This document shows, piece by piece, positions 25,670-34,167 of a stretch of DNA of 64,000 bases (positions are counted from its first letter, which is position 1; each line of letters starts with the position of its first letter). Source of the stretch: Paenibacillus_Z sp042653205 (GTDB lineage: Bacteria; Bacillota; Bacilli; Paenibacillales; Paenibacillaceae); the NCBI RefSeq assembly GCF_042653205.1, contig NZ_JBHSHY010000016.1:55122-119121 (forward strand). The letters run 5' to 3'. Both the position numbers and the translations under genes were made by a program. The notes under the pieces were generated by a model. That model was not told where the DNA came from. It saw only the letters and a program-made list of their open reading frames with translations, and made no database searches.

Positions 25670-28108
25670 TTAAATTCGAATGCTATACAAGGTGCCGCCG
25701 TCAACGCGGTACCATGCGCCGTACCGGTATTGCAGCGCTCCCGGACCGCTGTAGACATGCTCCCGGTAATACAGCTCTCCCGGTCCGCTGAAGGAATACA
25801 ACTGCTTTCCTTCTAAGGTGGAGTACAGGTACGTGGTGCCGTTCAGCTTATACACGACGGCGCCGTCCGGTATCCCTCTCGTATCGTACTGCGTCTCCCC
25901 CTCCCAATGCTGCAGAACCGCGCCGTTCTTCCAATAGTACGTCATGGGCGATCCATCGAGCGACAGGGTATACACGACGCCATCGGCGGATAACATGGCT
26001 TTGCCGATCGTGTAGTCCGTCCCGGCAGCGTCGTACACCTTGACCTGGGTTCGGTCCGTACGGTTGTACAGCCAGAGCACGGGATCGCCGGCCGCTTTCC
26101 AAACGATACGATGCTGGTCAAAGTCCAGGATCGTTCCGTCGAAGCGGTTAAGCAGCGTTTCCGGCGTCGGAGCAGGATTGTCGGCGGCAGTCGCGACCGT
26201 CACATTCTGTTTCGAGCTTACGTTGCCGGCAGCATCGACAGCGGCCAGCGAGAAGAGGTAGGACGACTTCGGCGACAATCCCTTCACTTCGTAGCGGTTC
26301 GCGGATCCGCTCAAGGTCGTCAGCAGCTGATTGTTTTGATAGAGCAAGTAGTTGGCTACTCCCGTATTGTCGGCGGCCGGCTGCCAATGCAGCTGTACGC
26401 TGCTCGCGGTCACATCGGAATACGTCAGCACGTCGCCCTGAGGCCACGCGGGCGCCTCCGTATCGCTCGGCGACGGAGACTTCACGCCGAAGAGGGTATC
26501 GCTGAGCAAATAAACGAGCTGGCCGTTGATCGACTTCAACTTGCCTTGGCTGCTGGCGATCAGCGTCGGCTTGTCCATTCCCTGGCGGTACTGGTACAAC
26601 TTGCTGTCGTTTTCGATGACCAGGGTACCCGAGCTATCTAAAGAATGAATGCTAGACGCTTTGTTAAAGGAAGTGGCCTGCGTGACCTTGCCTTCAGGGG
26701 ACCGCAAATACACTTGCCGCACATTGCTTGCGCTCGGCTTCTGGAAGGCTATCCAGCCCTCGTGTACCGTATAGTCGCTTATGCGTCCCGCTGTCGTACC
26801 GCGATCGACTTCCGTTACCGTTCCGTCCTGGTATTTCATGAGGCTGCTGCCGTCGTTCACGGTGAACAGAACCGCCTGTCCGTCGGTCACCGGTCTGCTC
26901 GGTGCCCCTGGATACTCGAATGCGATTGTCAGGCTTCCCGTAACCGGGTCATAGCGGAAAATCCGGCCGCTCTTCTGCCCGCTCAAATCCGAATCCAGCA
27001 AAAGGGTACCGCCCGGTTCCAGCGCAACGGCAAGTTCGTTGTCATTCTCCTTCGGAATCGTGCGGGCGGTCCCGGTCTTGGTATCGATCCACCACGAATC
27101 GCCTCCTAATGCATAGTTCCCGCTGAACTGCCAAGTCAGTTCGGGCGGCACATCAGTGGACGTGAGCTTCTCTCCATTCCAGGTATGCAGCATCATTCGT
27201 GTATACCCATCCTGACCTTCGTCGACGAGGAAGGCGGCTCCGGCGGGCGTCAGCCTGAACCAAGATCCGTGGTTCGCATACCCGTCATTTGGCAGCTTCG
27301 TCTCGGTACCGTCACTACGGTTCTTGATGATCAATTCACCGCTCCCGGCAAGCAGCAGACGAGACTCATCCGCATCCAAGACCGAACCCGATTCGCGCTC
27401 CATCTCCACCAATTCGGGACTGGTTTCGACATAGACGGTGCGAAACAAGTTGATCCGATGGTTGTCATCGCCGCCCGGCGATTGTTGTCCATCCGAAATG
27501 ATATATTCGATGCTCAGCGATCTGCCGTTGAACTTCGTTACATCGAAGACTCGGTCGAACTTGCCTGTGCCCCCATCGCTCTCGATGAAATCCGGATAAC
27601 GGGGGGACAGTCCGATTTGCACCAAAAAAGAAGGCTTCGCGAGGTCATCCTCGGCTTCGGCGATGACGTGCAGGCTAGTATCGCGAATAATGGCTCCATT
27701 AGCCGGTTCCATTCGCGTGATGACGGGAGGTTCGTCATAGGTAAAGGCGCCCGTCCCCGTTCTCGTGCTATCATAGATATCCACAGCTGTTATAATTAAG
27801 GTATGTTTGCCTTTCGCCAGACCGCTTAGCGGCAATTCTCCCTTCCAATCGCAGCTCGGGCAGGCGCGTGTCAGCGGCACTTCGCGGCCGCTAGTCGAAG
27901 CCGTGACGCTCTTAAGCTCGTACAAGGATGTCACGGCCGCGGCAATTTGCAGCTTAGTGGCTGCGTGATCGGTCGTCAGCTGCTTCAACGTGATTTGGAT
28001 GTCTTCTTGCGCCGCCGCGAAATCGCTTTCAGAAGCGGTCGCCCGGAAGGGCAGAAGCAGCGTCAGCAGCAGCAGTCCGCACATCCAAAGCATGGATCTT
28101 CGGTTCAT
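25670..28108 (-). CDS. secreted protein with fibronectin type III domain and propeller-like repeats
   Basis: An 812-residue exported protein. The N-terminal signal peptide (MNRRSMLWMCGLLLLTLLLP ending near ATAS) has no lipobox. Residues about 548-640 form an FnIII domain (VTASSVQLHWQPAADNTGVA through YLFSLAAVDAAGNVSS). The parts before and after contain repeated short beta motifs with Trp and Tyr that resemble a beta-propeller or WD40-like solute-exposed fold (for example VYTLSLDGSPMTYYWKNG). No catalytic motif or cell-wall anchor is evident. ATG follows GGGAGTGATACGAA. It is upstream of the ger operon but separated by a terminator, so a link to germination is unproven. Confidence 0.8.
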   Translation of the reverse strand: MNRRSMLWMCGLLLLTLLLPFRATASESDFAAAQEDIQITLKQLTTDHAATKLQIAAAVTSLYELKSVTASTSGREVPLTRACPSCDWKGELPLSGLAKGKHTLIITAVDIYDSTRTGTGAFTYDEPPVITRMEPANGAIIRDTSLHVIAEAEDDLAKPSFLVQIGLSPRYPDFIESDGGTGKFDRVFDVTKFNGRSLSIEYIISDGQQSPGGDDNHRINLFRTVYVETSPELVEMERESGSVLDADESRLLLAGSGELIIKNRSDGTETKLPNDGYANHGSWFRLTPAGAAFLVDEGQDGYTRMMLHTWNGEKLTSTDVPPELTWQFSGNYALGGDSWWIDTKTGTARTIPKENDNELAVALEPGGTLLLDSDLSGQKSGRIFRYDPVTGSLTIAFEYPGAPSRPVTDGQAVLFTVNDGSSLMKYQDGTVTEVDRGTTAGRISDYTVHEGWIAFQKPSASNVRQVYLRSPEGKVTQATSFNKASSIHSLDSSGTLVIENDSKLYQYRQGMDKPTLIASSQGKLKSINGQLVYLLSDTLFGVKSPSPSDTEAPAWPQGDVLTYSDVTASSVQLHWQPAADNTGVANYLLYQNNQLLTTLSGSANRYEVKGLSPKSSYLFSLAAVDAAGNVSSKQNVTVATAADNPAPTPETLLNRFDGTILDFDQHRIVWKAAGDPVLWLYNRTDRTQVKVYDAAGTDYTIGKAMLSADGVVYTLSLDGSPMTYYWKNGAVLQHWEGETQYDTRGIPDGAVVYKLNGTTYLYSTLEGKQLYSFSGPGELYYREHVYSGPGALQYRYGAWYRVDGGTLYSIRI

Positions 28109-28262
28109 TTCGTATCACTCCCATGGACGTTTTCATTAAGGGTACCATATTTAGGAAACGATGAAATTGGTCCAAAGAGCCATATCCAGTCATGCTTCGC
28201 ATATGTACATTCTACGGCCGGACATACTAACCATCAGGAAAAAAGTAACGGAGGCGGATTAG

Positions 28263-28898
28263 ATGAAGGACGATCACCTAAGCACGGTGACGCTTGGCAT
28301 GGGCTGCTTTTGGAGTCCGGACGCCTTGTTCGGGCAGCTAAGAGGAATCGTACGAACCCGCGTCGGCTATGCCGGAGGAACCCTGGATCATCCGACTTAC
28401 CGGCAGCTCGGCGATCATACGGAAACGGTCGAAATGGATTACGATCCCCGGATCGTTACGCTAGAGAACCTGTTGGAAGTATTTTGGAACAACCACAATC
28501 CGTTCAATATCAACGCGTATAAAGGCCGTCAGTATCAATCCTTGGTGTTGTACCGCGGCCCCAGCCAGCTAGGCGTGATCCAAAACGTCATGAAAGCGCG
28601 GGAAGAACAAGGAAAAGGAAAGCCCGACACCGAGATTGCTCCCTATAGCCGGTTCTACCCCGCCGAGGATCGGCATCAGAAATATTATTTGAAACGCTAT
28701 CCCAGCGCGATCGAAGCGCTGAGCAGGCTCTATCCATCCCCTCAAGAACTGACGAACGCCACCTTGGCGGCCAGGCTGAACGGCGTGGCCAAAGGGTATG
28801 CCAATCTGCCAGCCATCCAAGACGATATCCGGACATGGCCGCTCGGCGAGGAGGAGAAAGAAACCATGCTCCGTCTGATCAAAAGAATCAAATGGTGA
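28263..28898 (+). CDS. msrA: MsrA-like peptide methionine sulfoxide reductase, single-Cys variant
   Basis: Predicted to reduce methionine-S-sulfoxide. The 211-residue protein has the MsrA core motif GCFW with Cys15, YAGGTLDHPTYRQLGDHTE, and HxKYYLKR near the end. Three deviations stand out. Cys15 is the only cysteine, so no resolving Cys exists. The usual Glu three residues after GCFW is Asp20. The common HDPT box reads HNPF. Either it recycles directly through another thiol, or the substrate differs. ATG follows GGAGGCGGATTAG. It stands alone on the plus strand. Confidence 0.85.
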   Translation: MKDDHLSTVTLGMGCFWSPDALFGQLRGIVRTRVGYAGGTLDHPTYRQLGDHTETVEMDYDPRIVTLENLLEVFWNNHNPFNINAYKGRQYQSLVLYRGPSQLGVIQNVMKAREEQGKGKPDTEIAPYSRFYPAEDRHQKYYLKRYPSAIEALSRLYPSPQELTNATLAARLNGVAKGYANLPAIQDDIRTWPLGEEEKETMLRLIKRIKW

Positions 28899-28915
28899 AT
28901 GAGCCTTCGGACAAC

Positions 28916-29257
28916 TCAAATAGACGCCCGGATGCGCTTAGGGAGGCTGTGAACGACCAAATCGTAAGATCGGTCGATCATGGCGAAGATATCCGATTCC
29001 GGCAAAGACCCCTCGAGAATAATCGTATTCCAGTGCTTTTTGTTCATATGGTACGCCGGCCGAATGTCCTCATGCTGCTCTCTCAAGTTTTCCGCGATCA
29101 GCGGGTCGCATTTCAGGTTCAAGAACCCTTTATCCTCATAAAAAAGCGCGAATAATTTCCCTGCGATTTTGATCGCCAATGGACCGCGTTCACCCAAAGG
29201 ATAATCCTTCGCCGCTCCTTGCTTGCATAGACAGTATTCGATGAGCGTATGGATCAA
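28916..29257 (-). CDS. MmcQ/YjbR-family protein
   Basis: A 113-residue protein with the double-wing CyaY-like fold of the MmcQ/YjbR family, recognisable by GERGPLAIKIAGKLFALFYE, LNLKCDP and PAYHMNKKHWNTIILEGSLP followed by IDRSYDLVVHSLPK. Some members bind DNA; the biological role is unknown. It begins with TTG at 29257, ten bases after AAGGAG. It is convergent with msrA (17 bases between stops). Confidence 0.9.
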   Translation of the reverse strand: MIHTLIEYCLCKQGAAKDYPLGERGPLAIKIAGKLFALFYEDKGFLNLKCDPLIAENLREQHEDIRPAYHMNKKHWNTIILEGSLPESDIFAMIDRSYDLVVHSLPKRIRASI

Positions 29258-29297
29258 ATCGGATCATCTCCTTCGTAAAAGAGTCCATATCGGCCTG

Positions 29298-29984
29298 TTA
29301 AGACAGTTGTTCTTCAAGTACCGTAACCGCAAGCTGAACGGACAGGCGCGATGTCTTCACGATGCCTTCCTTGGCAAGCTCGCTCATGACGCCGCTGACC
29401 GCTTCGCGGCTGGCGCCGAGCATATTGGCAATCTCTTGATGGGACAGCGGCAGGTCGATCAGCGCATACCCGTCTCGAATGATGCCGAATTTCGCGCTCA
29501 GCGTGGACAGGATATGGAGCACGCGTTCTCTAAGACCATACAGCGCAAGCTGCTCCAATTGTTCCTCCCGCTCCTTTAACCGCTCGCCGAGCGTTTTGAG
29601 GAATTTCAGCGCGAGCTGAGGCCGATTGATCATCAGCCGTTCGAACTGAGGCTCGAACATGGTGCATAGCAGGGACGGTTCCAGCGTTTCGATATACACC
29701 CGGCTGGTTCCGAACGAGAACGAATTGAGCGCACCGAAAATATTGCCTTTCGAGAGAATGCCCAGCGTAAACTGCTTGCCGCTCTCGTTCAATTTGTAGA
29801 GGCGAAGCTTGCCCTCCTTGACGAAGAAGAGGCCCTCGCGGGAGGACTCCGGGGTTTGGACCAGGGTGTTCTTCGCGATGCGATTGAAATGATGGATGGT
29901 ATCCAATTGATCGATCTCTCGCATCTCTTCTCGCGACATTTCATCGAAAATGCTGATTTGCGACAAATACCAGAGCTTGTTCAT
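29298..29984 (-). CDS. Crp/Fnr-family transcriptional regulator
   Basis: A 228-residue regulator with an N-terminal cNMP-binding-like beta roll (about 1-125), a long dimer helix (FLKTLGERLKEREEQLEQLA) and a C-terminal Crp-type helix-turn-helix (PLSHQEIANMLGASREAVSG, then VMSELAKEGIV). Only one Cys is present, so it cannot hold an FNR-type iron-sulfur cluster. Key cAMP-contact residues are not conserved as far as I can see, so the effector is unknown. AGGAGG precedes the ATG. It is divergent from the MocR gene, with 163 bases between. Confidence 0.92.
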   Translation of the reverse strand: MNKLWYLSQISIFDEMSREEMREIDQLDTIHHFNRIAKNTLVQTPESSREGLFFVKEGKLRLYKLNESGKQFTLGILSKGNIFGALNSFSFGTSRVYIETLEPSLLCTMFEPQFERLMINRPQLALKFLKTLGERLKEREEQLEQLALYGLRERVLHILSTLSAKFGIIRDGYALIDLPLSHQEIANMLGASREAVSGVMSELAKEGIVKTSRLSVQLAVTVLEEQLS

Positions 29985-30048
29985 GGATTATCGAGCCTCC
30001 TGGTGCAAGCCAACGGGATGACAGCATGCCTTGTTAGGAAAATTTGCA

Positions 30049-30076
30049 TTGCAATATCCATATTAGCATGTACAAT
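30049..30076 (+). promoter_or_regulatory. sigma-A-type promoter for the MocR gene
   Basis: TTGCAA at 30049 and TACAAT at 30071 are separated by 16 bases. The ATG lies about 70 bases downstream. Confidence 0.6.
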
Positions 30077-30147
30077 TGGATTCCATCAGGTCCACTTTTG
30101 GTCAAAAATCAGCATACCACTTATTCGGGATGAGGGAGGCTTGCTTG

Positions 30148-31566
30148 ATGCACCGACGCATGTTGTCTGCTGCCAATGAATCGAAAACCAAAGCCATCTA
30201 TTCGTTCCTGCGCGAACAGATCTTTCAAGGCGTCTATGCGGCCGGTGTCAAGCTCCCTTCGACGCGGGATTTGGCCAACGAATTCGGCGTATCGCGGGCG
30301 CTCATCGTGGATGTGTTCGAACAGCTCATCGCTGAAGGGTACTTGGAAGGCCGGCAAGGCTCCGGCAGCTATGTCGTGGATTTCGGCGGAAGCACGCGAC
30401 GCATCCCTGCTCAGCTCCAAGGACTCGATGCTCCCGGTGAAGCGGCCGATGCGGAACCGCCGGCTCGCTTCCAAGGGATCGATTTTCGCCCCAGTTTTCC
30501 GTCTCTGGCGCATATCCCTATCAAGAGATGGCGAGAAACCGCCATGGCCGCCTATGCGAATACGCCTGCGTCCGAATTCGGCTATGACGACGATCCCGCG
30601 GGTCATTGGCAGCTTCGCGCGCAGATTTGCCGGCTGCTGCTGCATACCAAGGGCATTCGGTGCCAGCCTTCGCAGGTGATCATCACCTCCGGCGCGACGC
30701 AAGCCATAGCCTTGCTGTCCCGGCTATTCTTGAAACCGGGGGACGAGGCCGTCATCGAAGATCCGAGCGCCGCCTTCGTGCAGCATATTCTCGCCTCGAC
30801 AGGCGCCGAGCTTATACCGGTTCCCGTGGACGAGCACGGCCTGCGCGTGGACGACATCCCGGCCCATCGGCACCCCGAATGCGTATTCGTCACGCCCTCG
30901 CATCAATTTCCGTTAGGCAGCATTCTATCGATCGGGCGGCGCCTGCAGCTGATCGAATACGCCCGGCAAACCGGCTGTTACATTATCGAGGATGACTACG
31001 ACAGCGAATTCCGGTATACGGGCATGCCGGTACATGCCCTGCGAGAGCTCGACGCGGAGCGGATCGTCTATGTCGGGACGTTCAGTAAAAATTTGTTTCC
31101 CGCGCTGCGTATGGGCTATATGGTGGTTCCGCACGAGCTGCTGACGCCGCTGCTTCGCGTAAAGCGGCTGACGGACATGCACAGTCCGGTCTTGCCGCAG
31201 CTCACGTTGGCGAGATTTATCGCCGATGGCCACCTGGAGCGCCACATCGCCCGCATGAAGCGCATTTACAGCAGAAGGCGAAAAAGTCTCATCGCCGGTT
31301 TGTCCGACATATTCGGCGGCAGCGTGAACATATCCGGGGATGCCGCAGGCCTGCATCTGGTCGCGGAGATGGCCGATCGCGTATGCGACGCCCGCTTCAC
31401 CGCTCGGCTCGAGGAACGTCATATTAAAGTTTATCCGGCTGACCGATACACCATCGTGAAAGGAACGTACGAGAATCGGCTTATTATGGGATTCGGCAAT
31501 GTGGAGGACATGAACATTATAAAGGGCATCCAGACGATTGCGAGCGTCCTCAGACATCCGTCGTAA
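30148..31566 (+). CDS. MocR/PdxR-like regulator (GntR domain fused to aminotransferase)
   Basis: A 472-residue fusion. Residues 1-80 are a GntR winged helix (FQGVYAAGVKLPSTRDLANE, FGVSRALIVDVFEQLIAEGY). The rest is a fold-type I aminotransferase domain with the PLP-binding Lys314 in GTFSKNLFP and Asp283 in EDDYDSEF. MocR proteins use PLP or its adducts as effector and commonly regulate vitamin B6, GABA or taurine genes. None of those lies adjacent, so the target is unknown. I start at MHRRMLS, where GGGAGG is well spaced, rather than 24 codons earlier. A terminator follows. Confidence 0.92.
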   Translation: MHRRMLSAANESKTKAIYSFLREQIFQGVYAAGVKLPSTRDLANEFGVSRALIVDVFEQLIAEGYLEGRQGSGSYVVDFGGSTRRIPAQLQGLDAPGEAADAEPPARFQGIDFRPSFPSLAHIPIKRWRETAMAAYANTPASEFGYDDDPAGHWQLRAQICRLLLHTKGIRCQPSQVIITSGATQAIALLSRLFLKPGDEAVIEDPSAAFVQHILASTGAELIPVPVDEHGLRVDDIPAHRHPECVFVTPSHQFPLGSILSIGRRLQLIEYARQTGCYIIEDDYDSEFRYTGMPVHALRELDAERIVYVGTFSKNLFPALRMGYMVVPHELLTPLLRVKRLTDMHSPVLPQLTLARFIADGHLERHIARMKRIYSRRRKSLIAGLSDIFGGSVNISGDAAGLHLVAEMADRVCDARFTARLEERHIKVYPADRYTIVKGTYENRLIMGFGNVEDMNIIKGIQTIASVLRHPS

Positions 31567-31616
31567 ATGGCGAACGAGCCGGCAGACAGGCGGCGCCGAT
31601 GGAGCATTCAACATAA

Positions 31617-31640
31617 AATCCCCTCGAGGGGGATTTTTTC
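31617..31640 (+). terminator. rho-independent terminator of the MocR gene
   Basis: ATCCCC pairs with GGGGAT around a short TCGAG loop and six Ts follow on the plus strand. It lies about 50 bases after the MocR stop. Confidence 0.9.
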
Positions 31641-31748
31641 GATTCGGGGAGACGAACACGTATTTATCGGTGCGCATCGCCATCTCGGCAATCTCGTTAT
31701 AGGCGTCGCCGTAATACACAATATTGCGTCATGTCCCGTCTCCTACGT

Positions 31749-32411
31749 TTAGTTGACCCACTTCACGACGTCGTCGAACGGTCTGCGCGTTTTCGGTTTC
31801 GGCTCTTTTTGACGATAACCGAAGGCAATCATGACCGAGATCGTAAAATGCCCGTCCTCCAGCAGCCCTTCCTCCTCCAACAGCCGATTCATGGTCTCGA
31901 TATCAAAGCCTTCGATCGGACACGAGTCAATGCCGATCAGCGCCGCGGACGTCATCATATTCGCAAGCGGTATATAGGTCTGCTTGATGGCCCAATCGGT
32001 AAGGAATCGTTCATGATCCAGCAGCTTGAAATCATCTCGCTGGAATGATTCGAGTATTTCGAGATGCCTCGGCAGATGTTCCGCCGGAACGTCTCTCGCC
32101 TGCTGCGCCGTCAGGTAGGCGGAGTCGTATCTCATATCGAGCGGAGTCCGGGCCAGAATAATGACGAAATGACTGGCCTCCGGCAGCTTGCTTGCCGCTC
32201 CGTACGAGATGTGTTTGATTTGCTTCAGAAGCCGTTCGTTTCGAACCACGACGAATTTCCACGGCTCCGTGCTGAACGAACTGGGCGAGAGCCGGGCTGT
32301 TTCCAGAATAAACTGAAAGTCGTCGTCGGAGACGGTTTTGCTCGGATCGAATGCTTTGGTTGCATGCCGAAAACGATGCGCGTCTAAAATTTCTTTTTTG
32401 GTTATCGTCAT
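31749..32411 (-). CDS. nitroreductase-family NAD(P)H oxidoreductase
   Basis: A 220-residue FMN-dependent enzyme of the NfsB/YfkO type. Evidence is the N-terminal FMN-phosphate motif RHATKAFDPSKTVSDDDF, the SPSSFSTEPWKFVVV segment, and the C-terminal IGIDSCPIEGFDIE and VMIAFGYR blocks. It likely reduces quinones or nitro compounds. ATG follows GGAGAATGGATT. It lies 41 bases downstream of the peroxiredoxin gene on the same strand, so the two are probably one redox-stress operon. Confidence 0.93.
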   Translation of the reverse strand: MTITKKEILDAHRFRHATKAFDPSKTVSDDDFQFILETARLSPSSFSTEPWKFVVVRNERLLKQIKHISYGAASKLPEASHFVIILARTPLDMRYDSAYLTAQQARDVPAEHLPRHLEILESFQRDDFKLLDHERFLTDWAIKQTYIPLANMMTSAALIGIDSCPIEGFDIETMNRLLEEEGLLEDGHFTISVMIAFGYRQKEPKPKTRRPFDDVVKWVN

Positions 32412-32452
32412 AATCCATTCTCCTTCTTAAGCACAATGTAATGTTGTAGTCG

Positions 32453-33103
32453 TTACAGCTTTTTGAGCTCGCGCAAGATGTCCTCCGGGCTTTGGTGCTG
32501 CATGAAATTAGGATTGACGTAGGAGGAGCGGATCACGGCATTCTCGTCGATCATGAAGGTAGCCGGAACCGGCAGCACCCATTTCGAAGTATTATTATAC
32601 TCGGCCAGATCGAGTCCGATTCCTTCCATGAGCGCCTGTACGCCCGCCGGAACGTCGAATAACAGATCGTACTTGGCCGTGACCACGCCGTTCGGATCGC
32701 TCAGGACTTGAAATTCCAATCCTTCCTTCTCCTGAAGGGACAACGAATGATCCGGCTGTTGCGGGCTAATCGCGATGAGCTGCGCTCCCATCGCTTGGAT
32801 CTCCGGCAGGATTTGCTGGTACGCCCTTAATTGCATATTGCAGAAGGGACACCATCCGCCGCGATAGAACACGAGTACGACCGGTCCTTTCGCGAGCTCA
32901 TCATATAAAATGACCTCCCGGCCCAGGGCGTTCGTTAATCGAAAGTCCGCCGCCTTCTCGCCGGCTTGCTTCCCGGACGCGACCCCGGACTTCTGAAGTT
33001 CTTCGATCATTTGTCCGATCTGGATCTGCGCTTCCATCGGCGAATCGGCCTTAAACTGCCGGACGGCCGCTTCCAGCTGCTCGGTTAAATTCGGGTTGCT
33101 CAT
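32453..33103 (-). CDS. AhpC/TSA-type peroxiredoxin-like thioredoxin-fold protein
   Basis: A 216-residue thioredoxin-fold protein with the redox motif WCPFCNM (Cys85 and Cys88) after VVLVFYRGG, and ending with a short helical tail. It belongs to the peroxiredoxin-like (AhpC/TSA) group. A 40-residue N-terminal helical extension precedes the fold. The start MSNPN follows GGAGGTTTCGTAACG. A perfect 12-bp palindrome lies 18 bases upstream of the ATG, a candidate operator. It is followed by the nitroreductase gene. Confidence 0.9.
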   Translation of the reverse strand: MSNPNLTEQLEAAVRQFKADSPMEAQIQIGQMIEELQKSGVASGKQAGEKAADFRLTNALGREVILYDELAKGPVVLVFYRGGWCPFCNMQLRAYQQILPEIQAMGAQLIAISPQQPDHSLSLQEKEGLEFQVLSDPNGVVTAKYDLLFDVPAGVQALMEGIGLDLAEYNNTSKWVLPVPATFMIDENAVIRSSYVNPNFMQHQSPEDILRELKKL

Positions 33104-33120
33104 CGTTACGAAACCTCCAA

Positions 33121-33143
33121 TATCACGTGATAACCCGATTATA
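33121..33143 (-). promoter_or_regulatory. palindrome and -10 box ahead of the peroxiredoxin gene
   Basis: TATCACGTGATA at 33121-33132 is a perfect 12-bp palindrome between the ATG and a TATAAT box (33138-33143, minus strand). No good -35 is found. The position suits a repressor. Confidence 0.5.
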
Positions 33144-33196
33144 GCTCCACGTTCGAGCGGCGTTCTGTGAAGTAGATTACAGTTTGTCGTATACAT

Positions 33197-33234
33197 AAAA
33201 AGGCATGAGTCCGGTATATGACCGAACCCATGCC
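33197..33234 (-). terminator. rho-independent terminator after the sugar permease operon
   Basis: GGCATG-GT-CGGT pairs with ACCG-AC-CATGCC on the minus strand around a short AT-rich loop, and five Ts follow. It lies 24 bases after the stop of the second permease. Confidence 0.88.
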
Positions 33235-33257
33235 GAGCATGCTGCGGCAAGCCATGC

Positions 33258-34148
33258 TTACTCTTTCACCGATCCGAGCGTAATGCCGTGAATAAAATAT
33301 CGCTGCAAGAACGGATACACGAATACAATCGGCAGCATCGTCAGCGATATTTTTGCCGCATCGAGCGTCTGGTTCGATATGTCCGACAGCGAGCCGCCCG
33401 CCTTCGTGATATCCTCGGGACGGGTCGGGTCGATCGTGACGACGATCTGCTGCAAATACGTTTGCAGCGGCATCAGATGCGGATCGTTAATAAAAACGAT
33501 CGCCTGGAAATATTCGTTCCACGTGTTGACGATCGTGAAGAGCGATATCGTTGCCAGCACCGGGAGCGACAGCGGAAAGTAGATGTACGCCAGCTTCATC
33601 CACGGACCTGCCCCATCGATGTTCGAGCAGTCGTCCAGCTCCTTCGGCAGATTGCGCCAAAAATTGAACACGAGCAAGATGTTGCCGAAGTTAAACAAGT
33701 ACGGCAGAACCAGGATCCAGAAATTGTCGTACAAGCCGAGATTCTTGGCGTTCATGTACCCCGGAATGATGCCGCCGTTGAAGCTGCTGACGATCAATAG
33801 CAGCCAGAGATACACGTTCCGCATCCGGAAATCCCGGGTTTCCCGGGAGAAGGGGAAGGCGGCCAAATAGGTGACGACGGTTCCGAGCGCCAGCGTAATG
33901 GCGATCCGCTCTACCGATACCCAGAGCGAGCGGAAGAACTGCTTGTCGTCCATGACGCGCGCGTACGCATTCAGCGACAGCCCCTTGGGAAGCACGGTGA
34001 TCGTGCCGGAACCGGCGATGGCGGGATTGCTGAACGAGACCGCGACGGTATGCAAGATCGGAAATAGCGTGGCGGCCGAGACGACCGTCAGTATCAATAT
34101 CAACGCAGCATCGAATGCCCGCGAACCGGACGATTTGGAAGCAAGCAT
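33258..34148 (-). CDS. carbohydrate ABC transporter permease, LplC/YtcP-like
   Basis: Second membrane subunit of a sugar importer, 296 residues with six predicted membrane helices. The EAA loop reads LDDCSNIDGAGPWMKLAYIY and the C-terminus ends QRYFIHGITLGSVKE, the signature ending of LplC/YtcP-type permeases. I begin at MLASKSS because GGGAGGAGAACACCGC precedes it. The gene lies 19 bases after its partner and a terminator follows. No ATPase gene is present, so a shared MsmX-type ATPase is probably used. Confidence 0.93.
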   Translation of the reverse strand: MLASKSSGSRAFDAALILILTVVSAATLFPILHTVAVSFSNPAIAGSGTITVLPKGLSLNAYARVMDDKQFFRSLWVSVERIAITLALGTVVTYLAAFPFSRETRDFRMRNVYLWLLLIVSSFNGGIIPGYMNAKNLGLYDNFWILVLPYLFNFGNILLVFNFWRNLPKELDDCSNIDGAGPWMKLAYIYFPLSLPVLATISLFTIVNTWNEYFQAIVFINDPHLMPLQTYLQQIVVTIDPTRPEDITKAGGSLSDISNQTLDAAKISLTMLPIVFVYPFLQRYFIHGITLGSVKE

Positions 34149-34167
34149 GCGGTGTTCTCCTCCCGGG

